Source: Terebella lapidaria (taxonomy: Eukaryota; Annelida; Polychaeta; Terebellida; Terebellidae). Taken from it: DNA of 64,000 nucleotides. Positions 23,576 to 35,169 of the stretch are shown piece after piece; position 1 is the stretch's first letter, and every line of letters starts with the position of its first letter. Both the position numbers and the translations under genes were made by a program. The stretch covers positions 99,853,515 to 99,917,514 of the forward strand of contig OX424555.1 of assembly GCA_949152475.1 (NCBI GenBank). Direction: 5' to 3'. The notes beneath the pieces were generated by a model. That model was not told the DNA's origin. It made no database searches and saw only the letters and a list, made by a program, of their open reading frames with translations.

Positions 23576-24600
23576 CAATGTTTTCATAAAAAGCTATTGT
23601 GATCAATAATAGACTTAACTAGCAAGAAATAATGTTAACTCATTTGGCCACAGCCATAATATCTCTACTGGACAAAACCTTCACCTTGTTGAGCCCAATA
23701 ATAAATATTTCTTGTCTTAACTATTTTCATTGTGGTCAATAATAGACTTAACATGTAAAAATAATGTTAACTTATTTGGTTACACCCAGAAATTTCTACC
23801 GGACAAACCTTAACCTTGTTGAGCCCAATAATAAATATTTCTTGTCTTAACTATTTTCATTGTGGTCAATAATGGACTTAACATGTAAAAATAATGTTAA
23901 CTTATTCGGTTACACCCAGAAATTTCTACCGGACAAAACCTTAACCTTATTGAGCTCAATAATAATTGTTTCTCATCTTAACTATTTTTATTGAGGTCAA
24001 TAATAGACTTGACTAGCAAAAAAAAAAAGTTAACTCATTTGGTTACAGACATAAAATGTCTACTGGACAGAATCTTTACCTTGTTGAGCCCAATAATGAA
24101 TATTTCTTGTCTTAACTTTTTTTATTGTGGTCAATAATAGACTAAACTAGTAAAAATAATGTTAACATATTCAGTACACCCATGAAATCTGTACTGGACA
24201 TACTTTCACCTTGTTGAGCTTAATAACAAATATTTCTCATCTTAACTATTTTTATTGTGGTCAATAATAGACTTAACTGTTTTTATTGTGGTCAATAATA
24301 GACTTAACTAGTGAAAATAATGTTAATTTATTCGGTTACACCAATGAAATTTGTACTGGACAAATTATTTACCTTGTTGAGGTTAATAATAAATATTTCT
24401 TGTCTTAACTATTTTTATTGTGGTCAATAATAGACTTAACTATTAAAAATAATGTTAACTTATTCAGTTACACCCATGAAATCTGTACTGGACAAAACCT
24501 TTACCTTGTTGAGCTTAATAATAAACGTTTCTCGTCTTAACTATTTTTATTGTGGACAATAATAGACTTAACTAGTAAAACTAATGTGAACCTATTCAGT
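23576..24600 (+). repeat. ~130-bp tandem repeat array (~8 units)
   Basis: Units contain GTGGTCAATAATAGACTTAA, ATGTTAACTTATTCGGTTAC and CCTTGTTGAGCCCAATAATA. Period is about 130 bp, from ATAAATATTTCTTGTC at 23701 and 23831. It directly continues the 120-bp array, and both occur together in inverse orientation at 14165-14565, so they form one composite repeat. No coding content. Confidence 0.8.
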
Positions 24601-24839
24601 AATATTGTCCTGTTTTCACTGAAAACATCAGTTCTCCATTCTGAACAAGAAACCAGTGTCATCACCTTCCATTGTACAGGCTATTGGAATGATCGTACAT
24701 GTCAAAATGGATATTTCAATATTCTGTAATAAGTTAGGCTGTTAACATATTAATATTTATATGATCATTCTAAAAAACGATTGGTTTCGTGTGACAGCCC
24801 TTCCCAACAACACTTCCAAATATTATCGAGATTCGTCAA

Positions 24840-25275
24840 AAATTGCCATCTGTAGAGTGTTCACAAGTCATGTGTCTCAAACAGGCTGTTTTCAATGCAA
24901 AATGTGTCCCCAAACGACCAATTCAGTTGCCACGGCAACCAAAATCGATTGGTGTCGGGATCTTACCATTATATATGTGCCTGCAAAAAATAATAGTGAT
25001 CGGGTGAGAATTGCGGCCTGTAGCGCGTTCACAAGCCATGTGTCTCAAACAGGCTGTTTTCAATGCAAAATGTGTCCCCAAACGACCAATTCAGTTGCCA
25101 CGGCAACCATAATCAATTTGTGTCGGAATCTTACCATTATATATGTAATGTGCCTGCAAAAAATAATGGTGATCGGGTGAGAATTGCGGCCTGTAGCGTG
25201 TTCACAAGAAAATCTCTGCGGACGCGGACGACGAAGCCAAATCCATAGTATCCGCCGAACTTTGTTCGGGGGATA
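24840..25275 (+). repeat. 168-bp direct repeat ending in a CCGAAC hairpin
   Basis: GTGTCTCAAACAGGCTG occurs at 24872 and 25040 (168 bp apart), inside two copies of a segment with CAATTCAGTTGCCACGGCAA and CCTGCAAAAAATAATAGTGA, and a partial third start (CCTGTAGCGTGTTCACAAG) at about 25189. The block ends in TATCCGCCGAACTTTGTTCG, where CCGAAC-TTT-GTTCGG is a hairpin; this looks like the end of a non-autonomous element. Short frames here are repeat-derived. Confidence 0.6.
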
Positions 25276-25277
25276 CA

Positions 25278-26155
25278 ATGATATACACTTAATATTTTGA
25301 TGACCTTGAATTTGACCTTGAACTTATTTTTAAGGTCAGAGCACAAAATGGCTGATATCTCGCTTATAATCAACTTTACAGCTTAGGAATCCATAGTGAA
25401 CAGATAGGAAATGATATATGTTGAATATTTTGGTGACCTTGAATTCAACCTTTAACCTTATTTTCAAGTCAGAAAACAAAATACTGGTAGCTAATATCTT
25501 GCTTATTATCGACTTTACAGCTTAGGAATTAATTGTGAACATAGAGGAAGTGATATATGCTGAATATTCTCATGCTTGAACTTTGACCTAATTTTCAAGG
25601 TCAGATCACAAAATGGCTAATATCTCACTTATTATCGACTTTACACATGTTATAGCTTACTAATCAGTTGTGGACATACTAGAAATGATATATGCTGAAT
25701 ATTCCCGTGACCTTGAATTGACAAATGACCTTATTTTCAAGGTCATGGAACAAAAGGCTAATATCTAAAAAAATATATATTGTCCAGTAACCTTTCTTAG
25801 CCCTTGGGCTAATTTTTAAAATGGCGTCCATTTTCGCTGAAAACTGCCAATTTCTGACATTGGCGGCCATTTTCTCAAAAACTGTTCAGACAGTTTTGAG
25901 ATTTGTATTTCAAAAGATTGCTCCCGCATACCTCTGTGATGTGTATAAGTTTCGTTGCCCCTGAATCGTCGGTCTGCATTTGGCGGCAATTTTCATTTTC
26001 TCGACGGGTCCCAAATGGAACTTTCCCATGTTAAATTCTCCTATGCTTTATAATGGACACATAATGCCTAATATCTCACTTAAAATTGAGATCAGAGACT
26101 AGGAATCAATTGTGGACACATTGGAAATGATATATGCTGATTATTGTCATGACCT
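25278..26155 (-). mobile_element. Family X remnants (reverse), two pieces
   Basis: Reverse 134-bp units run from about 25278 to a family X 5' end at 25812 (GTCCAGTAACC...CTTGGGCTAA). Directly after it, 25813-26155 is another reverse piece with 'ATGGCGGCCATTTTCTC' and 'CCCATGTTAAATTCTCC' sequence and half a 134-bp unit that breaks off at ATGACCTTG (26155), where the LTR-like segment starts. Confidence 0.6.
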
Positions 26156-26156
26156 T

Positions 26157-26601
26157 GTTATCTTGTGTTACATGTTATTATTGGTTAGTGTGTAGCTCTG
26201 TCCAGGCTGAGGGCTAGAGGCTGGTGACAAGGCACTTATCGGGTTCTGTCTGCGCCAGTACCAAACGAGGCATATTGCCCCCCTTGTCATGCTTGGCTGA
26301 GCACACACTGACCACATGCGTTATCACAGTGTGGGCAGATAGTGGCCCTGCTGGATGAGACTAGGCTAGAGTAGGCCACCGTCCAGAAGGTAAACTCCAC
26401 CCATCTGTGCTGTATCATGTTTATACTGGGGTCAGTTAGCTGGGGTCTGTTGATGATTGGATCCAGGCGCCGGACCAATCCAACAACAGATTCCCACGTC
26501 TGGCCTCCAAACCTTTGTGTACTTTCTGTAAATACGTGTGATATTGCTGAATAAAGAAGACAAGTTTTCCACTCTCAACAACTGTGTTGGTGTGTCTCAT
26601 A
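26157..26601 (+). mobile_element. Possible solo LTR or LTR fragment
   Basis: Begins TGTTATCTTGTGTTACATG directly at the break in a family X repeat, has a polyadenylation signal AATAAA at about 26552, and reaches GTGTGTCTCATACC, after which TGAGTGGCAGAAGAG could be a primer-binding-like site. Length of about 445 bp suits an LTR. No second LTR, gag or pol follows before 27360, and I could not match the presumed primer site to a tRNA, so this is tentative. Confidence 0.3.
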
Positions 26602-26945
26602 CCAATGAGTGGCAGAAGAGAACCAGGCGACAGAACAAGGTAGATGTGCTAAAGACTGGCAAACGGTTAAACTTGCCAGCTGAACCTGGAGACGAGATGT
26701 TGAAAAGACACCAAGTTTGGAGCACATGTACAATGGTGTGGGCAATTTTTTGCCGGTTCTACTGTCACATTGAAAAGGGGCGATGCTGTTTTTGGGGGAT
26801 GGAGATATAAATAGGGGTTTGTAATTTAGGGGGATATACTCAAAAGAAGGGTGGATTTTATTTTTGTCCTTGGTGTCCGCACCGCTTTTCCGTCTGTTTG
26901 TCCATCACCTGTCCGTTATTTCCTACCTATCCATTGTCACTAGTT
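26602..26945. other. No feature recognised
   Basis: Downstream of the LTR-like segment. It holds one short open frame (ends at 26810) without recognisable similarity. It may be untranslated leader of the same element. Confidence 0.3.
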
Positions 26946-26949
26946 GATT

Positions 26950-27075
26950 GTTTTGTTATTTTGGTGTATGTGAGTGTTGCAGAGCTGTGCCGACGGTGAT
27001 TCGATCCCCGGTCCCCTGGCATGGAAGTCCCGTGTGTTGCCTCTGAGCCACAATGCTAGCTGGGATGATTCTGCT
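26950..27075 (-). mobile_element. tRNA-derived SINE-like segment
   Basis: On the minus strand there is an A-box-like GTGGCTCAGAGG followed about 40 nt later by a B-box-like GGGGATCGAATCAC, in tRNA spacing, then TCGGCACAGCTCTGCAACAC. The fold does not make a good full tRNA, so a SINE head is likelier than a tRNA gene. Tail and target duplication were not resolved. Confidence 0.4.
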
Positions 27076-27310
27076 TGGAACTTTTAGCCACGATTGATGA
27101 CTGGGGCTAATGTATGAAGTCTCGTACGTGACCTTCAGCCCAGTTGAATTGAGGGTGTCTTGACCCAGATACATATTTATGAGATCATGTGTGTTTTGTT
27201 TATACCCAGCTATGAATATTGATGATGTCATGTGTTGTTGTGCGGGATAGAGTGCGGCGGTGGATGACTTTTGGGAACAGACAAGCAGTTGTGTGAAACA
27301 GATTGTGTAT

Positions 27311-27356
27311 GTGTGTGTGTGTGGAGGGGGGGGGGGGGTGAGGGGGGGGGGGGGGA
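27311..27356 (+). repeat. GT run and two poly-G tracts (G13, G14)
   Basis: A (GT)n run leads into 13 G residues (27326-27338) and, after TGA, 14 G residues (27342-27355). This is strong G-quadruplex potential on the plus strand. Run lengths may be affected by sequencing error. Confidence 0.8.
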
Positions 27357-27372
27357 GTTAGAAGCGAGAAAA

Positions 27373-27560
27373 TTAGCCCAAGGGCTAAGATAGGTTACCA
27401 GACAATTTTAGTTTTAAGCATTGCGGGTGACATTACTACCTTGAGACATATAACCTTGAGATTTACCAATCAAGGTCATGTTTGTGAACTGCAATGTCAT
27501 CATTAGGTATGCTGCATATGACTTCATAATACAAATATAAAAGCTCTGACCTTTATGACA
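27373..27560 (+). mobile_element. Family X 5' fragment
   Basis: Starts TTAGCCCAAGGGCTAAGATA and GGTTACCAGAC, preceded by AAAA as in other copies. It stays similar to the start of copy A (ACCTTGAGATTTACCAATCA) and then fades out near 27560. No 3' hairpin follows. Confidence 0.6.
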
Positions 27561-29318
27561 TTAGAAGTGTGACATGTCATCAATTCAGAGGGTGTGAATG
27601 TGTAAACAAAGCAGTGCAATTTAGCGCGTTCGTTTTGTTTATTTTCCAACCTTTCAAGATAGCGGATGCTTCAGTGCGCATTCGCAGTAGACTATCTCGT
27701 CAACTTGGAAGATGATGTGAATTGATCTTTATTTTCCTATCGGATTATTCAATGAAAGCAATTCATATGTTGCTTTTTTTCATCAAATAATATAATAATT
27801 TGATCTATATTCCTTTGAAAACTTCGTCATGATAATGTCACGCAGGTGTCACGTTTCAACACAGTTTCAGACACGCCCACTTCCTTTGGCAGAATGGAAT
27901 ACACTTGCCAGAGTTAGTGGTGGACTTTTATTTTTTTCTAATGACCCTTTTACTGCTCCATATATATTTTGATCAGTATTGCTCGGCCAACTTTGGAAAA
28001 CGAATGCAAATGGCGAACCACATGTGGATCATTTGTTTACTGTTTTGAAAGTGGCGAAAAGAGTTCATCTGTGGCACATACATCTGTGTGACATCTGTGT
28101 ACATGTTACTTGGAATCCACAGATACAAAGTAGGTCCATTTCAATAGAGGTATGTTGTTTGTAAAAGAATATTTTCAAGTCGTCGTGTTATCATTGGCTT
28201 GGTGCCAGGCCGATATACATTCGGCCTGATCCTGGCTGCCCCTAGCCCCAAAAGTGGCTCTTCAACCTGGTGAACAATATGGGCGGTTGATGGAGCCACA
28301 TGACACCCTTGGTTAGAAATCGAAAATCACAAGTCTTCATCCGTGTGGCTCTAAACTAACTGGTGTGGCAACTCATGAATGGTTTATTTTATTTCCTTGA
28401 CAACTTCTGAAGAGTGTGGCACAGTTTGGGGGGCCTGTAATCGTTCTTAGTTTTGTTTTTTACATTTTTGAACACACTGATCCATCCATTTTTGCTTGAA
28501 TTCTAGTCTCTCGGATTGTAGCATTAGAAATATAAATACATTAATGTTACATGAAGAACGATTACATGTGCACTCAAACTGTGCCACAAGCTCTATCGTC
28601 GGGGTACCTAATCATCGACCACGTCCTTAATCATCAACCCCTGCAAACACTGCCAAACAGCTGTGCAAAACAGACATCTGACAAAAACCAGATTGAAAGT
28701 ACTTCTAATACACATTTCAGCACATTTCACATTTTAGTTTATTGAACTTTTGCCCAACCGTTTGCAGGGGTCGAAGATTAGGGAGAGGGTCGATGATTAG
28801 TTGTCAAGGCCTCACACATTGAGGATTCCGTTTTAAGTGACGTCATTTCACCAGATGTATGGTTGCCTAGGGAGACAACGCGAAGCGATATTGATCCACG
28901 TGCTGGTTTATTTTGCGCGTGTGGAAGTCTGGTTTTGGGAAAAGCAAAAATTCCGATGGTATTTCCCGGGATTTGGAGTAGAGAAAGGTTGGCCTTCTCG
29001 TGATATAGGTCCCGATATCGGCGATCGGGATATTGGCACCTGCGATGAAGCACTTATGAGTGTTGACCCTGGTAAATGGTCGTGAAGTCATAAGTGGTGA
29101 GTTTCTTAAGTGTATACGTGTTTTCAACCGACAAATCCCTCTGAAGACAATCATACATTGTTGGTGTTGTGGGTTTTCATTGTTGGTCGTTTGTGCCATC
29201 GACATCCATGAAAAACGGTCAACTGTGAAAGTAAAATCATGCCATCACATCTGTCGTTTAGGAAGAAGAATATACGCTAAACGCCGACCACAATTTTTAT
29301 ATTGGCCTCTGTGTATAA
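27561..29318. other. No gene recognised
   Basis: About 1.75 kb of moderately complex sequence. Open frames on both strands at 28778-29326 overlap one another and match nothing I know. Palindromic phrases such as CCCGATATCGGCGATCGGGA (about 29010) and a CACGTG at 28897 were seen. It could hold non-coding exons or an unrecognised old element. Confidence 0.3.
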
Positions 29319-31030
29319 CCTCGTGAATTAGGTCCCGCTTTGTAACGAAATAAAGGTGCACCATGTACGTTTGTCTCTATATAACCTCGTGAATTAGGTC
29401 CCGCTTTGTAACGAAATAAAGTGCACCATGTATGTTTGTCTCCCTATATAACCTCGTGAATTAGGTCCCGCCCAATACAATATTATCCTTAATTCGTCAA
29501 TGAGACGTTCCCCCCCCAAAAAAACTACACCCCATTTTTTTACTCTAACCCCATCAAGTTCGTCGCCCTCTTCAGTGTCACTGTGTACAGTAACTTCGGC
29601 CTAATATTACTATAAAATTTACCTACTGGGCCTCTCTATATAACCTCGTGAATTAGGTCCCGCTTTGTGACGAAAATAAAGGTGCACCATGTACGTGTGT
29701 CTCTCTATATAACCTCGTGAATTAGGTCCCACTTTGTAACGAAATAAAGGTGCACCATGTACGTTTGTCTCTCTATATAACCTCGTGAATTAGGTCCCGC
29801 TTTGCAACGAAATAAAGGGCACCATGTACGTGTGTCTCTCTATATAACCTCGTGAATTAGGTCCCGCCCAATACAATATTGTCCTTATTTCGTCAATGAG
29901 ACGTTCCCCCCAAAAAAACTACACCCCATTTTTTTACTCTAACCCCATCAAATTCGTCGCCCTCTTCAGTGTGTACAGTAACTTCGGCCTAATACATTAA
30001 TATGAAAATCTCCTACTGGGCCTCTGTATATAACCTCGTGAATTAGGTCCCGCTTTGCAACGAAATAAAGGTGCACCATGTATGTTTGTGTCTCTATATA
30101 ACCTCGTGAATTAGGTCCCGCCCAATACAATATTATCCTTAACTCATTCACTGCCACGATAATTTCTGGGTTTCAAGGCCTGTGTGCCACATTAATTTCA
30201 GAAAATATGAAAAATTCCCTATTTTAGAAGTTGTCATTTTTATTCCAAGACCATAATAACACAACCAACTTTTGATAATCAGCATATAATAAGACTGATT
30301 TCTTGAAAACAACAACAATATTCCAAGTATCAGCTCTTGCTATTTTCACATACTGTTTTAAATATATAGGGCATTACTCAGAATTGATGAAAATTCACTG
30401 AAATAATTTGGAAAACAACAAGTAATTGTCAGAAATCTGTCTGAATTTGTTCATATTGTCAACAAAAACGAAGTACAAACTAGCTAGACAGTGCTAGAGG
30501 TGCCACCTATCGAATGGAATAGGTACTTAATAAACGAAACTGAAACCAGGTTTTTCCATGTGGGGAATCCCCCCAGGCGAGATAACTCGTCGCCGGCACA
30601 CAGATCGTGACGTTTGGGCGACGAGATAACTCGTCGCCGGCAGTGAATGAGTTAATTCGTCAATGAGACGTTCCCCCCAAAAAAACTACACCCCATTTTT
30701 TTTTACTCTAACCCCATCAAATTCGTCGCCCTCTTCAGTGTGTACAGTAACTTCGGCCTAATATGAATATAAAATTTACCTAGTGGGCGTCTCTATATAA
30801 CGTCGTGAATTAGGTCCCGCTTTGCTACGAAATAACGGTGCACCATGTATGTTTGTGTCTCTATATAACCTCGTGAATTAGGTCCCGCCCAATACAATAT
30901 TATCCTTAATTGATACATTGTACAACATTGATCCATCAGTTTTCCTTTATTGTGTATTTGCATATGTATCATATGCAACCATTAAAGTATTGATGACATG
31001 CTGTCCTGTGTCTGTATTCATCACCTCCTC
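29319..31030 (+). repeat. 67-bp satellite with higher-order spacer
   Basis: CCTCGTGAATTAGGTCCCGC recurs at about 66-67-bp spacing (29319, 29385, 29452 and on), with AACGAAATAAAGGTGCACCA in each unit. Between blocks a longer spacer recurs (ATACAATATTATCCTTAATT, AAAAACTACACCCCAT, TTCGTCGCCCTCTTCAGTG) near 29470, 29870, 30120/30655 and 30895, giving a second, larger period. One spacer is split by the element at 30143. Short minus-strand frames (YIETQTYMVH type) are shadows. Confidence 0.85.
30143..30651. mobile_element. piggyBac-type MITE (TTAA target duplication)
   Basis: A 509-bp insert with inverted ends CTCATTCACTGCC / GGCAGTGAATGAG flanked by TTAA at 30139-30142 and 30652-30655. The uninterrupted target is visible in the same array (TATCCTTAATTCGTCAATGA at about 29484), so the insertion and single TTAA are proven by internal comparison. 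Near the right end GATAACTCGTCGCCGGCA occurs twice, and CGACGAG-ATAA-CTCGTCG forms a hairpin. It encodes no transposase. TTAA precision is the hallmark of piggyBac. Confidence 0.85.
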
Positions 31031-31317
31031 AAATAGGTCCCGACGAAATAAAGTGTGGTCGGTGTTTCTTTAACATTCAAAGATTCAAACATGGCGTCTT
31101 CAATGGTGGAAGACGGCGTGAACATCTGAAAATTGTCATAACTTGAAAGGTATTTGGCGTAACAAAATAGACGATGTTTCAAAGGTAGATGTACCGTTTC
31201 CCCGCGGGACCTATATCACGATAGATCCAACTTCCCCGCGGGACCTATATCACGATATGGCCGAAAGGTTTTGCTGAATGTATGCTATGTCTGCAATTGT
31301 GATCTGAAAACGAGCTA

Positions 31318-32007
31318 AATTGACAGGGGTCCTGTTCAACGTCATTTTATGAAAAATTGGTATTATCATGCTCTATAGTGACCTAGATTTTATTGAAGTA
31401 CTATGATTATACTATCACACCCTTTCAACCGCTAAGCCCTAATTTTTTTTGGGAAAGGTGAAACGCACACCCGAAGTTGCCCAATTTAACATTTATTTAA
31501 ATGCAGCCAATAATTGGTCATATCAACCTAGTCCTACATATCAACCCAGGAGTCCCGCATGCAAATGAGCGATAATAGATTAATCTGGTCAATACACACC
31601 TTTTTCTTCCGTCCCATGTCTTCTGTGTCGATGCAAACACCAACAAATATTTATGAAACACACAACGTACTGCCTAAAAACGTAGAAAATGCTGTAGAAA
31701 TCATGTGAAATGGCAAAAGAATAAATTATAGTTTTTCCACCACGGCCTACTCAAAACTACTAAAACACGGAAACGTTTTGAGAAGCTGGGTTGATATCAC
31801 CGATGATCGGCTGCATTAAAATCAATGTTAAATTGGTCAACTTCGGATATGCGTTTCACCTTTCAGAAAAAAAATAGGGCTTGACGGTTGATAGGGTGTG
31901 ATAGTATAATCATAGTACTTCAATAAAATCCAGGTCTCTATAGAGCATGGTAGTACCAATTTTTCATAGAACGACGCTGAACAGGACCCCTGTCAATTTT
32001 TGAGTTT
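31318..32007. mobile_element. Foldback element with ~230-bp inverted arms
   Basis: Left arm (about 31320-31550) and right arm (about 31780-32005) are imperfect reverse complements: TTGACAGGGGTCCTGTTCAA matches TGAACAGGACCCCTGTCAAT, and TGGTATTATCATGCTCTATA, GATTATACTATCACACCCT and GGTGAAACGCACACCCGAAG have right-arm partners. About 225 bp of unrelated loop separates them. No frame of note and no clear target duplication, so the superfamily is open. Confidence 0.75.
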
Positions 32008-32371
32008 ATTTGCATATTCCGAGTAAAATACAAGTGTATAAATACAAAATGTAAATGATACTATAAAATACACAGGGTAACACAAGAAAGCGAAAAATCA
32101 CTTGTTTCCATTGTGGCCCATATGATCACAGACAATAATATGACAGCAGAGAATTTAACAATATTACGAAAATAAAAATATCAATGGTAAATGTAGGTGA
32201 TACTACTGTAACGGTTTTGGGGTGTTCCCAAAAGCTCCCCAATGTAATTCGTGTTTATTTTGTGATATTACGGTTGAATAACGGTTTATTAAAGTGTATA
32301 TGTGTTTGAAGGTTCATACGGTTATATATTCATGGTTTTAGAAAGGAGTTCCGCCTTGGAACTTAGAATAA

Positions 32372-34009
32372 TTCAGTGTCATAGGAAAACCGACATCCGT
32401 GAAAAACCAGCCTAAATACGTTAAATACAGACCCATGAATGAACCTTCCATACAGAACATGACAAACTATCTAAATTCTTTTGATTGGGCCATCCTAGAA
32501 AATGCCAACGTGAATGACGCCTAGGATATGATAACAACACTAATACTAAACACACTTGACAAATATGCTCCTGAGAAAACCATCAGGATAACGAACAAAA
32601 ACATTATTAAACAGCCATGGATGACTCCAGCATTACTAAAGTCCTCTAAAACCAAGGGAAAAATGTATCGCAAAATCATAGGGAAACCTAAAAATAGTAA
32701 ATCGTATGCTAACTACACTAACTATGTCAATCTGTTCAATAAATTGAAAAAAAAGTCTAAACAATGTTATTTCAAGGATAAACTACATGAGTATAAGAAT
32801 AACATTAAACGCGTATGGAACCTATTAAATAATGTAATTGGAAGAAATGTATCCTGTACTATTGACGGCGCAATAGTACAGGACCAAACTAAAATTGCTA
32901 ATAAATTCTGCCATTATTTCTCTGAAATCGGTAATAGATTTGCATCTCAAATAAAAAACCCAACTACGCCATTCCATCATCACATGAAATCAACAGAAAA
33001 TACACATTCCTTGTTCTTCACACCCACAGATAATGTAGAAATTGGGAAAATCATATCTTCGCTGAAACCCAAAAGTAGTACTGGTTATGACAAAATAAGC
33101 TGTAAACTAATAAAAGCTCTCAAGGAAAGTTTAACAACTCCTATTAGTATTATAGTAAATAAATCACTAGAAACTGGTATTGTCCCGGCTAACATGAAAA
33201 TAGCTAAGGTTATCCCCATCTACAAGTCCAAGGAAAAAACTAGCATGGGAAATTACCGACCAATATCATTACTACCATCAATTTCTAAAATAATCGAAAA
33301 AGTTGTACATCGGCGTCTTTATGATTATTTGAACAGTAAAAATATTCTCTATCAAAACCAATTCGGCTTTCGCCCAAAGCACTCAACCACTGACGCTATT
33401 ACTAAGTTTCTTGCAGATGTACTAAAAGGCCATGAAAATAAATTGCCCACTTTAGCAGTATTCCTGGACCTCTCCAAGGCATTTGATACTATTGACCATA
33501 TACTCCTGAGAAAACTTGAATTTTATGGCGTACGTGGACTTGCCTTGGAGTGGTTCAGGAGCTACCTCACCAACAGATCGCAATACGTATCTTACCGTGA
33601 CGTTCAGTCAAACCACAATAACATTACATGTGGGGTGCCACAGGGATCGGTTCTGGGCCCACTCCTTTTCATCATCTACACTAATGACCTCCCTAATTGC
33701 TTGAAACATTCAAAAAGTATCCTGTTTGCTGATGATACCACCATCTATCACACAAAAACTGAAAATCTGTTCAGCGAAATAGAAGCAGACCTACTCTCAC
33801 TATCTGATTGGTTTGCAGCTAATAAACTCTCGCTAAATGTACTGAAGACTAATTTCATAATATTTCACCCCAAACGTACAAAAAAAAAGCCTCCTATCGA
33901 ACGTAAATACACTAAAAATTGGCGATAACACAATCAATAAAGTAAATGTTACTAAGTTCCTAGGCATTTATATGGATGATGAACTGGAGTGGGGGGAACA
34001 AATAAATCG
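32372..34009 (+). pseudogene. Non-LTR retrotransposon (LINE) reverse transcriptase, truncated
   Basis: A frame from 32372 runs through a TAG at 32522 and continues from 32528 to 33928. It shows LINE RT blocks in order: [85 protein letters not shown] and the catalytic FADDTTIY. After a run of nine A residues near 33881 the frame shifts: the KFLGIYMDDELEWGE block is in another frame and ends at about 34009, where LTR sequence of the next element starts. The endonuclease and 3' end are missing. Block style suits the Jockey/CR1/L2 group. Confidence 0.85.
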
Positions 34010-35135
34010 GAACCGGAACCAGACACGGAACCGGAGACGGAGCCGGAGACGGAGTCGGAACAATGGAGTACAAAAACGTAATGACGTTATTTCCGGAAGG
34101 TCATGTGATCAGCCTCGTTTTCGGTTTAAAAGGTGACGTGTCAGCCACTGATTGGTTCTAGCATGTTTTTAGAAAATCCGGAAAAATCAGTGTTTTGGCG
34201 GACTATGACGTCACAATAGGTTGGTCACGTGATGTGGGTCTCAGGTCTATAAAAGCCCCCGCTTCAGCGGGAATGGCGGAGTTGGTGTCCTGACGCCGAG
34301 CTGTTCAGACCCTTCTCCCTTAGCAGAGTACTCCCTTGCTCCGGCTTGAGTCATGCAGATGATTACAGTTTATGTCTTCCGACTGTACACTTAGAGAAAT
34401 AAATCTGAAAACTTATTCCGGGTTGTTTTTCCGTGTTCGTTAGGGAACTTGGAAATTATGATAAAGTTAAAGTAAACGGAAAAAGAAAGTAATACGGAGA
34501 AGAAGGGAGACAAGTTAACGGTCGGTTAAGACAAAGTTTGTGACGACGTCTGAGTGTGATCCAGAACCCAGATCACCGGAGAAGAAGACAGAGACGGACG
34601 GAGGTGGAAGCAGTGAACCCACTGCGGAGGCGGTACCTGACGGAGCAGTTGCGGAGACAGGAGCAGTTGCAGTATCAGAGGCGGAGACGCTTCTAGAATC
34701 TCCATTTCAGGTGCAGTCACGGTTGCAGTGGAGACAAAAGCAGCGGAGCGGATGCAGAGGTTGCACAGTCGGAGGCGGAGACGCTTCTAGATTCCTCATT
34801 TCAGGTGCAGCCGCAGTTGCAGAGAGAGACGAGAAACAACGGAGCAGTTGCGGAAACGGTGACCCGACACAGCAGTTGCAGTATCCAGAGGTGGAAACCC
34901 CACCGGAATCTTACTTTCAGGTGCAGTTGCAGATTGCAGTCGGGAAAAGAGAACGCTTGGAGGTCCATTAAAGACCACGCTACCAACCCTTAGAGACTTC
35001 TAGCCGTAATCCAGCCGTGCAAGCAGCAGTGTCCCCGGAATTTTCCGTTCCAGCTCCGGTTAACTAAAACAGACTCAACCACCTTCCAGAAAACCGTGTT
35101 ATCCGGACGTCACAGAGGGGGAAACCCCGTTACAA
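34010..35135 (+). repeat. 5' LTR of element 1
   Basis: It extends from the LINE junction to just before the primer site, about 1.13 kb. The left edge is approximate because no clean TG terminus is seen. It holds a reverse CCAAT box (GATTGG, 34150), CRE TGACGTCA (34206), E-box CACGTG (34226), TATAAAA (34248) and AATAAA (about 34399). The downstream part (34550-34970) is rich in CGGAG/GCAGTTGC phrases that create open frames without protein similarity. Confidence 0.65.
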
Positions 35136-35141
35136 ACTTTT

Positions 35142-35159
35142 TGGTGGCAGCGGTGGGAT
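35142..35159 (+). promoter_or_regulatory. Primer-binding site complementary to tRNA-Leu
   Basis: TGGTGGCAGCGGTGGGAT is complementary to the CCA-tailed 3' end of an animal tRNA-Leu whose acceptor/T-arm reads ATCCCACCGCTGCCA. It lies a few bases after the LTR and 10 nt before the gag ATG. This is the minus-strand priming site and fixes the LTR's right edge near 35135. Confidence 0.8.
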
Positions 35160-35169
35160 CATCTGCAGT

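Noticed and set aside
22852-24600. Centromeric satellite
   Set aside because: The 120- and 130-bp arrays are short (6-8 units) and occur in inverted dispersed copies, which fits a composite transposable repeat rather than a centromere.
26990-27075. Functional tRNA gene on minus
   Set aside because: A and B box-like motifs are present, but acceptor and anticodon stems do not pair well. A SINE head is more likely.
28778-29326. Host gene with exons at 28800-29300
   Set aside because: Overlapping frames on both strands of similar length, no recognisable protein and no convincing splice chain.
34540-34971. 143-codon frame inside the 5' LTR of element 1
   Set aside because: It is driven by CGGAG/GCAGTTGC low-complexity sequence, overlaps frames on both strands, and has no domain. 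LTR position makes coding unlikely.
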